Source: Mannheimia haemolytica
GTDB lineage: Bacteria > Pseudomonadota > Gammaproteobacteria > Enterobacterales > Pasteurellaceae
Assembly (NCBI RefSeq): GCF_004342115.1
Contig: NZ_SMAC01000001.1
Span: 1 to 64,000, forward strand
Reading direction: 5' to 3'
Length of the DNA stretch: 64,000 nucleotides
Part shown: positions 1-9,235 of the stretch, in pieces
How the letters are laid out: each line of letters opens with the position of its first letter
Numbering within the stretch: the first letter of the stretch is position 1
Position numbers and translations under genes: made by a program
Notes under the pieces: model-generated
The model's database searches: none
Told to the model about the DNA's origin: nothing
What the model saw: the letters and a program-made list of their open reading frames with translations, nothing else

Positions 1-56
1 AAATCATCAAATAATTAAGATTGTTTGATAAAGCGAAAAGCTAAATAAAAACTAGA

Positions 57-86
57 AAGAGGCATATCGAAAGGTATGCCTCTTTT
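57..86. terminator. Stem-loop terminator at window edge
   Basis: Arms AAGAGGCATA (57-66) and TATGCCTCTT (75-84) form a 10-bp stem with an 8-nt loop and a T-rich tail on the plus strand. It probably ends a gene lying left of the window. It could also catch transcripts leaving the afu operon, whose last gene ends about 150 nt away. Confidence 0.6.
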
Positions 87-145
87 ACTTTTATGCCGAT
101 TAAGCCAGCCATATCATTGCATTTGCAAAAAATCGGCAAGAAAAG

Positions 146-154
146 ACCGCTTGT
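146..154 (-). repeat. DNA uptake signal sequence (Apl type)
   Basis: ACCGCTTGT, preceded by G, with A/T-rich flanks including a TTTGCAAAAA block. It lies in the non-coding gap downstream of the afu operon. Confidence 0.85.
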
Positions 155-239
155 CATCAAGAGATTTTGCATGCGGCCTATTTTTCTCAAAATTGCTAAA
201 TAGTTATAACTACCTTCCTCTTAATTTAGTATAAATTCG

Positions 240-1289
240 TTATAGCTCTTTCTTTAAAAGAAAAACCCCTTGTTCGATAAAATGTACATAAGCCTGTTTG
301 ATATGAGGGTAAAAATTTTCAGGTTTAGTGTTGACTAATAAATCTTTCCCTTCCCATTCAGCTATAATTTCCCAATGATTTCCCATATAAACTGCATTTT
401 TAATTTTACAGAGTTGACTTATATTTCCTTGTTCAGCTAAATGAATAGCTTCTGGACGAATGCCAACTAAGCATTCCCCATCGGGTAACTCAAATTGTTC
501 AGCATTTGATAACGTAAATTGATATCCATTTATATTAATTTGGTTGCCAGCTATCGTGCCTTCAAAAATGCTGCTTTCACCCATAAAATTTGCTAAGAAT
601 AAAGAATTAGGGCGAAGGTATAACTCTTTGGCTGGAGCTTTTTGCATAATTTTTCCCTTGTTCATCACAATTACTTCATCTGAAACCGCAAAGGCTTCGG
701 ACTGATCGTGAGTCACATAAAGGGAAGTAATGTTTAAACGTTGCTGTAATTCACGGATTTTCTCCCGCATTGAACGGCGTAAGTTAGCGTCAAGGTTACT
801 CAGCGGTTCATCGAACAGTAGCACTTTCGGTTTCAGAATTAAGGCACGGGCGAGGGCGACACGTTGTTGCTGTCCGCCGGAGATTTGATCGACAAAGCGA
901 TCTTCAAAACCGCCTAAATCCACCAATTCCAACGCCTCTTTCACTCGTTGCAGCCGTTTTTCTTTCGGTACGCCCTGCATTTTCAAGCCGTAGCCGACAT
1001 TATCGCCAATCGACATATGCGGAAACAGAGCGTAAGACTGGAACACAATGCAAATATCACGGTGCTGGATCGAACTTTGGGTCACATCTTTGCCATCAAT
1101 AAAAATCTGCCCCGAAGTTGGGTTTTCCAGCCCAGCCACCAAACGTAGCACCGTGGTTTTTCCGCAACCAGACGGCCCAAGTAAGGTCACCATTTTGCCT
1201 TGCGGAATGCTGAGGTTGAGGTTGTCAATGACCGTTACCTTGCCAAAAGATTTGGTGACGTTTTTTAAAACTAAGAAATCGTTGTTCAT
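240..1289 (-). CDS. afuC: ABC transporter ATP-binding protein AfuC
   Basis: This is the ATPase subunit of a binding-protein-dependent importer and energises the AfuB permease at the inner membrane. Visible motifs are Walker [10 protein letters not shown] at residues 38-46, Q-loop Q84, signature ISGGQQQ from about 136, Walker B ending in D160-E161 and H-loop H194. A C-terminal TOBE-like region follows, as in the FbpC/PotA branch. At 349 aa it has the usual length. It is the last gene of afuABC. The family is often labelled ferric-iron transport, but A. pleuropneumoniae AfuABC has been shown to carry sugar phosphates, so the substrate should not be assumed to be iron. Confidence 0.9.
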   Translation of the reverse strand: MNNDFLVLKNVTKSFGKVTVIDNLNLSIPQGKMVTLLGPSGCGKTTVLRLVAGLENPTSGQIFIDGKDVTQSSIQHRDICIVFQSYALFPHMSIGDNVGYGLKMQGVPKEKRLQRVKEALELVDLGGFEDRFVDQISGGQQQRVALARALILKPKVLLFDEPLSNLDANLRRSMREKIRELQQRLNITSLYVTHDQSEAFAVSDEVIVMNKGKIMQKAPAKELYLRPNSLFLANFMGESSIFEGTIAGNQININGYQFTLSNAEQFELPDGECLVGIRPEAIHLAEQGNISQLCKIKNAVYMGNHWEIIAEWEGKDLLVNTKPENFYPHIKQAYVHFIEQGVFLLKKEL

Positions 1290-1322
1290 ATATTGTCCTT
1301 TTAATTATATCCCTCTCTCTGA

Positions 1323-1375
1323 AAAATACTTCTGAACGAAGTATTTTGCTGTCTCTCTCCCATAAAGGGAGAGAG
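1323..1375 (-). other. Two intercistronic hairpins between afuB and afuC
   Basis: Two perfect stem-loops lie in the 97-nt gap. The first is AAAATACTTC/GAAGTATTTT (1323-1332 and 1338-1347). The second is CTCTCTCCC/GGGAGAGAG (1353-1361 and 1367-1375). Neither has a strong U-tract on the operon strand, so mRNA stabilisation or partial termination before afuC is more likely than full termination. Confidence 0.6.
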
Positions 1376-1386
1376 TAGATGTCTTT

Positions 1387-3423
1387 TTACATTTTTTTCG
1401 CCTTAGAACGGGCGATACGGGTGTCGCCGACAATCCAGTCAAAAATCAGGATAATCGCCATCATCACCACAATTAAAATAGAGCCGTAGGCAATCGCAAT
1501 GCCATATTCGCCGTCTTCCACACGGTTAAGAATGTAGGAGGTTGCCACACGGGTGTCGGCAGTGACTAAGAACACAATCGCACTCACGGTGGTCATTGCT
1601 CGCACAAAGCTGGTGACGAGGGCGGAGAGCAGAGCCGGTTTGAGCAGCGGTAACACCACAAACAGCATTGTTTTGAACGAACCGGCTTTCAGCGAGAGCG
1701 AGGCTTCGTCCAGTGATTTATCTAACTGCCTCAAGCCGGCAATCGCCGCCCGCATACCCACCGGCATATTCCGCATTACCATTGAGAGAATAATGATCAT
1801 ACCGGTGCCGGTTAAGTAAATCGGGGCATCGTTAAAGGCAAGAATGTAAGAGACGCCTGCCACCGTTCCCGGCACGGCAAAGCAGAGCAGGGTTAAAAAC
1901 TCTAGGGTTTTCTTGCCTTTGAAATCACGCCGAACCGTCACATAGGCGATCAGCAAGCCAAATAGGGCGGTAATTGGAGCGGCGGCAGCAGCGAAAATCA
2001 CGGTTTGAATTAACGAAGGGAAACCACCATCGCTAAACCCTTGCCCGAACAGCTTGATATAGTTATCAAGGGTTAAGGTATAATCCACGCCCCAGTTCAC
2101 GGTGAAACTACCGTAGAAAATACTGCCATATAGCACTAAATTGAACGTTCCCCAGAACAATAAAGTGCAAATAATCAGCCATTTCATACCGCTTGGTAAG
2201 TCTTGCACATCGCCCCGATAGGATTTGCCCGACACCGTCACATAAGAGCGGTTGCCGATCCAGAGGTATTGGATCACGAAAATGGCTAGGGAGAATACCA
2301 GCAAAATTGCCCCGAGTGTGCTGGCGGAGGCGTAATCCAGTTGGGAGCCGGCGATGTAGAAGTAGATTTGGGTTGCAATCACATCAAAACTGCCGCCCAA
2401 CACCAACGGCGTACTGAAATCGGCAAGGGATTGGATCGCCACCACCAAAAAGGAGTTTGCCAACGCCGGTTTTAACAATGGGAAAATGATGTTAAAAAAG
2501 GCTTGATAGCGATTGGAGCGCAGGGTGTAAGCCGCCTCTTCCACCGATGGGTGAATGGATTTCAATGCCCCTTCCAAAATCATAAACGACATTGGCGTGA
2601 GAGCGAGGGTATGGGCGATCACAATACCGGTGAAACCGTACAGCCAGTTGTTGGCAAAGCCGAAATAGTCCACTAGAAATTCAGTCACATAACCGGAACG
2701 CCCAAGCATTAGGGTTACGCCTAAACCGACTACAAACGGTGGTGTGACGATGGGCAAAATCGAGAAAATCCGCCCGATAAACGCTGAGCGTTTGGCAATT
2801 CGGGTGGTGTAGAGGGCAAACGCCAAGCCGAATAGGGTGGAGAGAACGCCGACTGTGCCGGCAACCGAGAGCGAGTTGCCAATGACCCGAACGACATAAG
2901 GTTGTTGCAAAATCGTTAGCACTTGGCTTGGCACAAATTCCGAGCCGTTGTAGAACATCGACACAAAAATGGCGATGGTCGGATATACAATAAAAAAGAA
3001 AATCAGCAGAATAATGCTCAGTAACGAGCCGATAATAAAACGGTCACCCTGCATTACTTTAAGCGTGGCTAAATTCTGGGTTGCAAGCCCCATAATGGCA
3101 ATAATCAACGGCAACACCGCATAACCAAGACTGATTTTCAGCACAATCGCCGACAGGAAAATAAAGGCGAATAGTACGCCCAACCCGACTAATTCCAGCT
3201 TGGCTCTGGTTTTGCAAGCGGTCGAATTTGGCAATAAAAATACCAAAAGCGGTAAAAACCACGCCCAAGTAATGTTGATACTCGACCAACCCATTGCGGC
3301 GAGCAGTTCGTCAGAGGTTGAGTCAAACAGCCCGTAATCTAAGGCTTTGGACGGTAATAAGAGAAAGCCGAGTAACCCGATAAACACCCAAACAAGCGGT
3401 CGGGAAAAGGAAAAATTCTGCAT
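1387..3423 (-). CDS. afuB: ABC transporter permease AfuB (fused double domain)
   Basis: This 678-aa inner-membrane protein has two binding-protein-dependent permease domains in one chain, as in the FbpB/AfuB family. Each half has an EAA-type cytoplasmic loop: EEAAYTLRSN with FPLLKPAL in the N-terminal half and DEASLSLKAG with LPLLKPAL in the C-terminal half. About a dozen hydrophobic segments are visible. It follows afuA by 67 nt and precedes afuC by 97 nt, and both gaps hold hairpins. An uptake signal (3392-3400) lies inside the coding region near the 5' end, where it encodes part of the N-terminal leader. Confidence 0.92.
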   Translation of the reverse strand: MQNFSFSRPLVWVFIGLLGFLLLPSKALDYGLFDSTSDELLAAMGWSSINITWAWFLPLLVFLLPNSTACKTRAKLELVGLGVLFAFIFLSAIVLKISLGYAVLPLIIAIMGLATQNLATLKVMQGDRFIIGSLLSIILLIFFFIVYPTIAIFVSMFYNGSEFVPSQVLTILQQPYVVRVIGNSLSVAGTVGVLSTLFGLAFALYTTRIAKRSAFIGRIFSILPIVTPPFVVGLGVTLMLGRSGYVTEFLVDYFGFANNWLYGFTGIVIAHTLALTPMSFMILEGALKSIHPSVEEAAYTLRSNRYQAFFNIIFPLLKPALANSFLVVAIQSLADFSTPLVLGGSFDVIATQIYFYIAGSQLDYASASTLGAILLVFSLAIFVIQYLWIGNRSYVTVSGKSYRGDVQDLPSGMKWLIICTLLFWGTFNLVLYGSIFYGSFTVNWGVDYTLTLDNYIKLFGQGFSDGGFPSLIQTVIFAAAAAPITALFGLLIAYVTVRRDFKGKKTLEFLTLLCFAVPGTVAGVSYILAFNDAPIYLTGTGMIIILSMVMRNMPVGMRAAIAGLRQLDKSLDEASLSLKAGSFKTMLFVVLPLLKPALLSALVTSFVRAMTTVSAIVFLVTADTRVATSYILNRVEDGEYGIAIAYGSILIVVMMAIILIFDWIVGDTRIARSKAKKM
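3392..3400 (+). repeat. DNA uptake signal sequence (Apl type), intragenic
   Basis: ACAAGCGGT followed by C, inside the 5' end of afuB on the non-coding strand. Confidence 0.85.
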
Positions 3424-3450
3424 AACACCTCACAGATTTTTATAATGAGA

Positions 3451-3474
3451 GAGGGGATAATCACTTATCCCCTC
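3451..3474 (-). other. Intercistronic hairpin between afuA and afuB
   Basis: GAGGGGATAA (3451-3460) and TTATCCCCTC (3465-3474) form a perfect 10-bp stem with a TCAC loop. No U-run follows on the minus strand. Such hairpins often protect the binding-protein mRNA and let it accumulate above the permease mRNA, which I infer here. Confidence 0.65.
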
Positions 3475-3490
3475 AGTGGAAAGATCAACC

Positions 3491-4525
3491 CTATTTCGCT
3501 AATTTTACTTCATTTACCCATTTATCGATCAAGCGTTTACGCTCTTCGCTTGAGCCATATTTCTCAAAATCATAATTGATTAAGTTTAAGTTTTTCGGAT
3601 CGAGGGCGTAAGGCGAGGCTTCGGCGGTGGTGTTGGTTAATACTTGGAACGCATTGCCTTTTTGCCAAGAGAGTTCTTGAGCCTCTTTAGAAAGCGACCA
3701 ATCCACGAACAGTTTGGCATTATCAAGGTTTCTTGCTCCTTTGAGGATACTCACGCCACCTAATTCGTAGCCTGTACCGTCTGTTGGGGCGGTCATTTCA
3801 ATATTAGCACCGTTTTTCTTCTCGATAGCATAGTCGTGTAAGAAACCGATACCGATGGTGGTTTCACCACGGGCAGTGTTGCGAGCCGGTGTGATGCCGG
3901 ATTTGGTATATTGCGAAATGTTTTTATGCAATTTGCGGAAATAGTCGAAGGCTTTCTCTTCGCCCCAAAGTTGCACGAAAGTCGCAATTGCTGTATAAGC
4001 TGTGCCGGAGCTTTGCGGATCGGCAATTTGGATTTCACCGGCTAGGCGAGGGTCTAACAATTCTTCCCAAGTGCTAGGTACTTTTTCAATGCCGAGTTTT
4101 TTCAAACGGTCTAAATTCACGCCGTAACCTAAAATCCCCATATACACAGCGGAGGAGTAGTTGCCTTTTAGTTTTGCCGGATCACGGAATTTTTCGATAA
4201 TTTGTTCGAGGTTTGGCGATTTATACGGCTCTAACAAGCCCATTTCTGCCGCTTGTGAATGTGGGTCTAGCGTGCCACCATACCATACATCGGCTTGGGG
4301 ATTGTTTTTCTCAGCCTCAATTTTCGCCAGTGTGCTGCCTGAACCGTTACGCACAAAAGCCACTTTAACATCGTATTTCTTGCCGAATGCTTGCACTTCT
4401 TGCTCACAAAGTTCGTTGGCCGCACTACAATAAACGGTTAAGCGACCTTCTGCTAATACAGAGTTGGAAAAGGCTGAGCCGAGTAATAAAGTCGAGAGTG
4501 CTAAAGATAATTTTTTCAGTTTCAT
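3491..4525 (-). CDS. afuA: Periplasmic substrate-binding protein AfuA
   Basis: This 344-aa protein has a clear Sec signal peptide: a basic start, a hydrophobic core, and SVLA before cleavage near residue 25. The mature part is a family 1 extracellular solute-binding protein of the AfuA/FbpA cluster. It delivers ligand to AfuB/AfuC. A. pleuropneumoniae AfuA binds hexose and heptulose phosphates rather than Fe3+. The perfect CRP site upstream, and the lack of an obvious Fur box, favour a carbon-source role here too. First gene of afuABC. Confidence 0.9.
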   Translation of the reverse strand: MKLKKLSLALSTLLLGSAFSNSVLAEGRLTVYCSAANELCEQEVQAFGKKYDVKVAFVRNGSGSTLAKIEAEKNNPQADVWYGGTLDPHSQAAEMGLLEPYKSPNLEQIIEKFRDPAKLKGNYSSAVYMGILGYGVNLDRLKKLGIEKVPSTWEELLDPRLAGEIQIADPQSSGTAYTAIATFVQLWGEEKAFDYFRKLHKNISQYTKSGITPARNTARGETTIGIGFLHDYAIEKKNGANIEMTAPTDGTGYELGGVSILKGARNLDNAKLFVDWSLSKEAQELSWQKGNAFQVLTNTTAEASPYALDPKNLNLINYDFEKYGSSEERKRLIDKWVNEVKLAK

Positions 4526-4588
4526 TTTTATTTCCTTGATGAGTTATCGCATAGATTGCTACACAATATAGCAAGAAATGTCATGAAA

Positions 4589-4610
4589 TTCTGTGAGCGA
4601 GCTCACAGTT
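4589..4610. promoter_or_regulatory. CRP site upstream of afuA
   Basis: TGTGA (4592-4596), 6-nt spacer GCGAGC, TCACA (4603-4607): a perfect palindromic CRP core about 65 nt upstream of the afuA start. It points to cAMP-CRP control of afuABC. The lipoprotein gene on the other side could also be affected. Confidence 0.75.
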
Positions 4611-4749
4611 CAATCAACAAGCGGCCTAAATTGTGAAAAAATTTGCAATTCATAGGTGGTAGTAGTTGAACCTTTCTAAATAAATTAAATCTTATAGCAT
4701 AGCCAAGAATATTGGCTTATTTGAAATTGATTAATTATGAGGGATTATT

Positions 4750-4950
4750 ATGAAATCTATTTTGAAAGTTGTTGGTGCAATGGTATTAATGGTTGCTGTG
4801 TCTGGCTGTAACAATATGACAAAAACGCAACGTAATACTGCAATCGGTGCAGCAATTGGCGGTGTGGCTGGTCACGCGATTGGTGAATCTACCGGTGCAA
4901 CTTTAGGTGGTGCCGCACTTGGTGGCGTGATTGGTAGCCAAATCAAATAA
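4750..4950 (+). CDS. Small glycine-zipper lipoprotein
   Basis: A 66-aa protein with a type II signal peptide and lipobox AVSGC (lipidated Cys20). It is followed by a glycine-zipper segment (residues about 30-64) of repeated small residues such as AIGAAIGGVAGHAIG. The architecture matches the OsmB/SlyB-like glycine-zipper family of outer-membrane-associated lipoproteins; no specific function can be assigned. It forms a single-gene unit with its own terminator at 4973. Confidence 0.8.
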   Translation: MKSILKVVGAMVLMVAVSGCNNMTKTQRNTAIGAAIGGVAGHAIGESTGATLGGAALGGVIGSQIK

Positions 4951-4973
4951 TTGCAAAAAATTTCAAGAAATCA

Positions 4974-4982
4974 ACCGCTTGT
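4974..4982 (-). repeat. DNA uptake signal sequence (Apl type)
   Basis: ACCGCTTGT, left arm of the inverted USS pair that forms the terminator after the lipoprotein gene. Confidence 0.88.
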
Positions 4983-4993
4983 AAATCAATATT

Positions 4994-5002
4994 ACAAGCG
5001 GT
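4994..5002 (+). repeat. DNA uptake signal sequence (Apl type)
   Basis: ACAAGCGGT, right arm of the inverted USS pair. Confidence 0.88.
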
Positions 5003-5063
5003 TTTATTTTGTATAGATTTTGTAAATTTTGCATTTTCTGCTTTTCTTTTCGCGAGCTTTCTT

Positions 5064-5069
5064 TATAAT
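5064..5069 (+). promoter_or_regulatory. Likely -10 box for glmR-glmS
   Basis: TATAAT about 38 nt before the ATG at 5107. No convincing -35 hexamer is visible at the expected spacing. Confidence 0.4.
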
Positions 5070-5106
5070 GCAAAAGTTTTGAAACGAAATTTAAGTGAAG
5101 ATTACA

Positions 5107-5868
5107 ATGTCAAAACGTAACACGCAACAACGCCGCCATTTAATTGTTCAAATGGTACAAGAGAAAAATGAAGTGAGTGTAGATGAACTCGCTCATTTCT
5201 TTGAGACGTCTGAAGTTACGATTAGAAAAGATTTAACCGCTTTGGAAGAAAGTGGTTTTTTATTGCGTAAGTATGGTGGGGCGGTAAAAATTCCATCGGA
5301 AATGATGGAAGAAGCGTTTATTGAGCAACTTTCGATTCAAAAGAAAATGATTGCTCAAGCCGCACGTGATTGTATTCGTGATCATAATCGCATCATTATT
5401 GACAGCGGCAGCACGACCGGAGCTTTGGTAAAAGCATTGAACCAAACCGGCTTGGTGGTGATGACAAATTCGCTGAATTTAGCGGCGGAATTGACTTCCC
5501 TTGAATGCGAACCAACAGTGTTGATGACCGGTGGTACGTGGGATAGCCGTTCTGAGTCCTTTCAAGGCAAAGTAGCAGAACAGGTATTGCGTTCATATGA
5601 TTTCGATCAGCTTTTTATTGGTGCGGACGGTTTAGATTTGGCTCGAGGCACGACTACCTTTAATGAATTAGTTGGCTTAAGTCAGGTGATGGCAGAAGTG
5701 AGCCGTGAAGTGATTGTGTTAATTGAATCGCAAAAAATCGGTCGGAAAATGCCGAATATTGAATTGGAATGGCAAAATATTACCAAAATTATTACCGACA
5801 GTCAATTAAGTTTTGAAACGAAAGAACAAATCGAAAAAATGGGTGTCGAAGTGGTTATTGCAAAATAG
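5107..5868 (+). CDS. glmR: DeoR-family transcriptional regulator, GlmR-like
   Basis: The protein has an N-terminal DeoR winged helix with VSVDELAHFFETSEVTIRKD as the helix-turn-helix. A DeoR C-terminal sensor domain of the sugar-phosphate-binding type follows, containing DSGSTTGALVKAL and the FIGADGL segment. I place the start at ATG 5107 (MSKRNTQQ, 253 aa), with a purine-rich AAGTGAAG ahead of it, rather than at GTG 5095. It lies 47 nt upstream of glmS. A DeoR regulator next to glmS is a known arrangement in other gammaproteobacteria, such as Pseudomonas glmR. I infer that it senses an amino-sugar phosphate and controls glmS. Confidence 0.78.
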   Translation: MSKRNTQQRRHLIVQMVQEKNEVSVDELAHFFETSEVTIRKDLTALEESGFLLRKYGGAVKIPSEMMEEAFIEQLSIQKKMIAQAARDCIRDHNRIIIDSGSTTGALVKALNQTGLVVMTNSLNLAAELTSLECEPTVLMTGGTWDSRSESFQGKVAEQVLRSYDFDQLFIGADGLDLARGTTTFNELVGLSQVMAEVSREVIVLIESQKIGRKMPNIELEWQNITKIITDSQLSFETKEQIEKMGVEVVIAK

Positions 5869-5915
5869 CAGTAGCTCAAATGAATCTTTAAACTTAAACA
5901 TAGGAAAGCAAATTT

Positions 5916-7751
5916 ATGTGTGGAATTGTAGGTGCAGTAGCACAACGTGATATCGCAGAAATCTTGGTTGATGGTTTACATCGCTTAGAATACCGTGGAT
6001 ATGACTCTGCTGGTGTAGCAGTATTAAATGCAGATGATAAAACAATGCAAATTGTACGCCGTGTCGGTAAAGTCCAAGCCTTAGATGAGGCGTTAGACAC
6101 TAAGCCACTATTAGGCGGCACTGGGATCGCACACACTCGCTGGGCAACGCACGGCGAGCCGTCAGAAACTAATGCTCACCCACACCGCAGCGGCAAAATT
6201 GCAGTAGTTCATAACGGGATTATCGAAAACTACGAAGAGTTAAAAATAGTGTTACAAGAGCGTGGTTATGTGTTCCAATCTCAAACCGATACCGAAGTCA
6301 TTGCTCATTTAGTTGAATGGGAATTGCGTTCTGCTTCTTCATTATTAGAAGCGGTACAAAAAACCGTGGTGCAACTGCGTGGTGCTTACGGCACAGTGGT
6401 ATTAAATGAAGAAGAGCCGGAGCATTTAATTGTGGCTCGCTCAGGCAGCCCGTTAGTGATTGGTTACGGTGTAGGCGAGAACTTCCTTGCTTCAGACCCA
6501 CTTGCATTATTAAGCGTAACTCGCCGTTTTGCTTATCTAGAAGAAGGTGATGTAGCCGAAATTACCCGTCGCACAGTGGATATTTACGACCGTGAAGGCA
6601 ACAAGGTAGAGCGTGAAATTCACGAAGGCAATTTTGAGGCAGACGCGGCAGATAAAGGACAATATCGTCACTATATGCAAAAAGAGATTTTTGAGCAGCC
6701 GGTTGCGATTATGAATACCTTAGATGGTCGTATCAAAGACGGTAAAGTAGATATTTCAGCCATTGCACCGAATGCGGCAGAGATTTTATCGAAAGTAGAA
6801 CACGTGCAAATTGTGGCTTGTGGAACCTCTTACAATGCTGGTATGGTTTCACGTTATTGGTTTGAATCCATTGCAGGCGTGAGCTGTGATGTGGAAATTG
6901 CCTCCGAATTCCGTTACCGTAAATTCGTTACTCGCCCGAACAGCTTATTAATCACGCTTTCACAATCAGGTGAAACCGCAGATACGTTAGCTGCACTGCG
7001 TTTAGCGAAAGAATCTGGCTATATGGCGGCAATGACGGTGTGTAATGTGGCAAGTTCTTCATTAGTGCGTGAATCCGATTTTGCATTCTTAACCAAAGCT
7101 GGTGTTGAAATTGGTGTAGCATCAACCAAAGCATTCACTACTCAATTAACTTGCTTATTGTTATTAAATGTGGCGATTGGACGCTTACAAGGCAGAATGA
7201 GTGAAGAGCAAGAACACCATATCGTGCAATCTTTACAACGCTTACCAGCACAAATTGAAAGTGCGTTAGTGTTCGATAAACAAATCGAAAAATTATCGGA
7301 AGATTTTGCGGATAAACACCACACATTGTTCTTAGGTCGTGGAGAATATTACCCGATTGCGATGGAATCTGCATTGAAATTAAAAGAGATTTCATATATT
7401 CACGCAGAAGCTTATGCCGCAGGCGAGTTAAAACACGGCCCGTTAGCATTAATTGATAGCGATATGCCGGTAGTGGTGGTAGCACCGGAAAATGACTTGC
7501 TTGAGAAAGTGAAATCCAATATTGAAGAAGTGCGTGCAAGAGGCGGTCAGTTATATGTGTTTGCCGATCACGATGCAGGTTTTGAAGAAGCAGAAGGCTT
7601 CAAAACGATTGTAATGCCGAAAGTTGATGAAGTAACCGCACCGATTTTCTACACCGTGCCGTTACAACTACTTTCATATCACATTGCCTTAATCAAAGGA
7701 ACGGACGTTGACCAACCTCGTAACCTTGCAAAAGCGGTGACTGTAGAGTAA
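5916..7751 (+). CDS. glmS: Glutamine-fructose-6-phosphate aminotransferase
   Basis: It makes glucosamine-6-phosphate from fructose-6-phosphate and glutamine, the first step towards UDP-GlcNAc for peptidoglycan and lipid A, in the cytosol. The chain begins MCGIVGAV, exposing the N-terminal Cys of the Ntn glutaminase domain (about residues 2-220). Two SIS domains follow, with the ACGTSYNAG and SQSGETADT motifs, and the chain ends in the typical [13 protein letters not shown]. At 611 aa it is full length. Its promoter is probably shared with the DeoR gene upstream. It sits immediately before the spc operon, a position normally held by the S10 operon. Confidence 0.97.
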   Translation: MCGIVGAVAQRDIAEILVDGLHRLEYRGYDSAGVAVLNADDKTMQIVRRVGKVQALDEALDTKPLLGGTGIAHTRWATHGEPSETNAHPHRSGKIAVVHNGIIENYEELKIVLQERGYVFQSQTDTEVIAHLVEWELRSASSLLEAVQKTVVQLRGAYGTVVLNEEEPEHLIVARSGSPLVIGYGVGENFLASDPLALLSVTRRFAYLEEGDVAEITRRTVDIYDREGNKVEREIHEGNFEADAADKGQYRHYMQKEIFEQPVAIMNTLDGRIKDGKVDISAIAPNAAEILSKVEHVQIVACGTSYNAGMVSRYWFESIAGVSCDVEIASEFRYRKFVTRPNSLLITLSQSGETADTLAALRLAKESGYMAAMTVCNVASSSLVRESDFAFLTKAGVEIGVASTKAFTTQLTCLLLLNVAIGRLQGRMSEEQEHHIVQSLQRLPAQIESALVFDKQIEKLSEDFADKHHTLFLGRGEYYPIAMESALKLKEISYIHAEAYAAGELKHGPLALIDSDMPVVVVAPENDLLEKVKSNIEEVRARGGQLYVFADHDAGFEEAEGFKTIVMPKVDEVTAPIFYTVPLQLLSYHIALIKGTDVDQPRNLAKAVTVE

Positions 7752-7760
7752 TGTTAGTTA

Positions 7761-7786
7761 AACCCCAAGATATCTTGGGGTTTTTA
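7761..7786 (+). terminator. glmS terminator
   Basis: Perfect palindrome CCCCAAGATATCTTGGGG (7763-7780), followed by TTTTTA and preceded by AA. Confidence 0.88.
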
Positions 7787-7870
7787 TATGAGTTATAGGA
7801 CAGTTTATTGATAGTTGAAACAATTTATAAATAAGCTTACTTAAACTATTAAATTAGCTTAAAAATTCAC

Positions 7871-7900
7871 TTGATTAACTAGTGGTTTTTGTAGTATATT
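7871..7900 (+). promoter_or_regulatory. spc operon promoter
   Basis: TTGATT (7871-7876), an 18-nt spacer, then TATATT (7895-7900), about 74 nt before rplN. It occupies the same relative position as the E. coli spc promoter just upstream of rplN. The ribosome-binding context GGAGCACTAA before rplN is also conserved. Confidence 0.6.
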
Positions 7901-7906
7901 TTGCAC

Positions 7907-7930
7907 CCTATTTATATTTGTATAAATAGG
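7907..7930 (+). promoter_or_regulatory. 5' stem-loop at start of spc transcript
   Basis: CCTATTTATA (7907-7916) and TATAAATAGG (7921-7930) form a perfect 10-bp stem with a TTTG loop. It lies where the transcript should begin, about 7 nt after the -10 box. A GGGTG followed by eight T lies just downstream (7943-7955) and could act as an attenuator only if upstream CACCC (7904-7908) is transcribed. Confidence 0.5.
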
Positions 7931-7961
7931 TTCGTCCCGAAAGGGTGTTTTTTTATTTTAA

Positions 7962-8345
<384 letters not shown>

Positions 8346-8355
8346 GGAGAATGTA

Positions 8356-8667
8356 ATGGCTGCAAAAATCCGTCAAAACGATGAAGTAATTGTTCTTACC
8401 GGTAAAGATAAGGGCAAACGTGGTAAGGTAACTAAAGTGTTACCAAATGGTAAAGTTTTTGTTGAGGGTATCAACATCATCACTAAACACGAAAAACCAG
8501 TTCCTGCATTAGGCAAAGCTGGTGGTTTAGTGAAGAAAGAAGCTGCAATCGATGTTTCAAACGTTGCGATCTTCAACCTTGAAACCAACAAAGCTGACCG
8601 TGTAGGATTTAGATTCGAAGATGGCAAAAAAGTGCGTTTCTTCAAATCTAGCGAGAAAACAATTTAA
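8356..8667 (+). CDS. rplX: 50S ribosomal protein L24
   Basis: A 103-aa L24 with an N-terminal KOW motif ([18 protein letters not shown]). It is an early 50S assembly initiator protein. Strong Shine-Dalgarno AAGGAGA precedes the ATG. Second gene of the spc operon. Confidence 0.97.
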   Translation: MAAKIRQNDEVIVLTGKDKGKRGKVTKVLPNGKVFVEGINIITKHEKPVPALGKAGGLVKKEAAIDVSNVAIFNLETNKADRVGFRFEDGKKVRFFKSSEKTI

Positions 8668-8673
8668 TTAACT

Positions 8674-8726
8674 GGAGTAATGTGATGGCGAAACTGCATG
8701 ATTACTACAGAGATACAGTAGTTAAT
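8674..8726 (+). promoter_or_regulatory. Probable S8 repressor target at rplE start
   Basis: The rplE Shine-Dalgarno and first codons are followed by ATTACTAC (8701-8708) and GTAGTTAAT (8718-8726), which pair as a stem with a one-base bulge. E. coli has an equivalent helix at the rplE start, where S8 (encoded downstream here at 9578) represses the spc operon. Conservation is judged from memory of the E. coli sequence. Confidence 0.55.
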
Positions 8727-9224
8727 GAATTAAAAGCAAAATTCAACTACTCATCTGTCATGCAAGTCCCACGAATCGAAAAGATTACCCTTAACATGGG
8801 TGTGGGTGAAGCATTGACCGACAAAAAACTGTTAGATAACGCAGTAGCGGATTTAGCAGCAATCAGCGGTCAAAAACCTTTAGTAACTAAAGCTCGCAAA
8901 TCTGTTGCAGGCTTTAAAATCCGTCAAGGGTATCCAATCGGCTGCAAAGTAACCCTACGTGGTGAACGTATGTGGGAATTCTTTGAAAGATTGATTACTA
9001 TCGCTGTTCCACGTATTCGTGACTTCCGCGGTTTAAACGCTAAGTCATTCGATGGTCGTGGTAATTACAGTATGGGTGTTCGTGAACAAATCATTTTCCC
9101 TGAAATCGACTACGATAAAGTAGATCGTGTTCGTGGTTTAGATATTACTATCACCACCTCAGCGAAAACTGATGAAGAAGGTCAAGCTTTATTAGCTGCT
9201 TTCAATTTCCCATTCCGTAAATAA
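8685..9224 (+). CDS. rplE: 50S ribosomal protein L5
   Basis: A 179-aa L5 that binds 5S rRNA in the central protuberance. I take ATG 8685 ([12 protein letters not shown]), not the in-frame GTG one codon earlier. Families start MAKLHDYY, and GGAG at 8674-8677 lies 7 nt upstream. Family segments such as [15 protein letters not shown] and [18 protein letters not shown] are present. The message start carries the likely S8 feedback site. Confidence 0.97.
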   Translation: MAKLHDYYRDTVVNELKAKFNYSSVMQVPRIEKITLNMGVGEALTDKKLLDNAVADLAAISGQKPLVTKARKSVAGFKIRQGYPIGCKVTLRGERMWEFFERLITIAVPRIRDFRGLNAKSFDGRGNYSMGVREQIIFPEIDYDKVDRVRGLDITITTSAKTDEEGQALLAAFNFPFRK

Positions 9225-9235
9225 GGTAGGTTATC

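Larger units (their letters stand above)
4973..5009 (+). terminator. Terminator built from inverted uptake signals
   Basis: AACCGCTTGTAAT (4973-4985) and ATTACAAGCGGTT (4991-5003) form a perfect 13-bp stem with a 5-nt loop, followed by TTATTTT. Each arm contains a full uptake signal, so two inverted USS copies serve as the terminator of the lipoprotein gene. Confidence 0.85.

Noticed and set aside
948-1335. Plus-strand open frames over afuC
   Set aside because: They are antisense shadows of a well-conserved ABC ATPase with no ribosome-binding site or family resemblance.
240-4525. A Fur-regulated ferric uptake operon
   Set aside because: No convincing Fur box was seen near afuA, while a perfect CRP core is present. 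The gene names are kept for homology, not for iron transport.
7904-7955. A classical intrinsic terminator before rplN
   Set aside because: The left arm CACCC lies upstream of the predicted transcript start, so the stem could form only if transcription begins earlier. Kept as a possible leader structure only.
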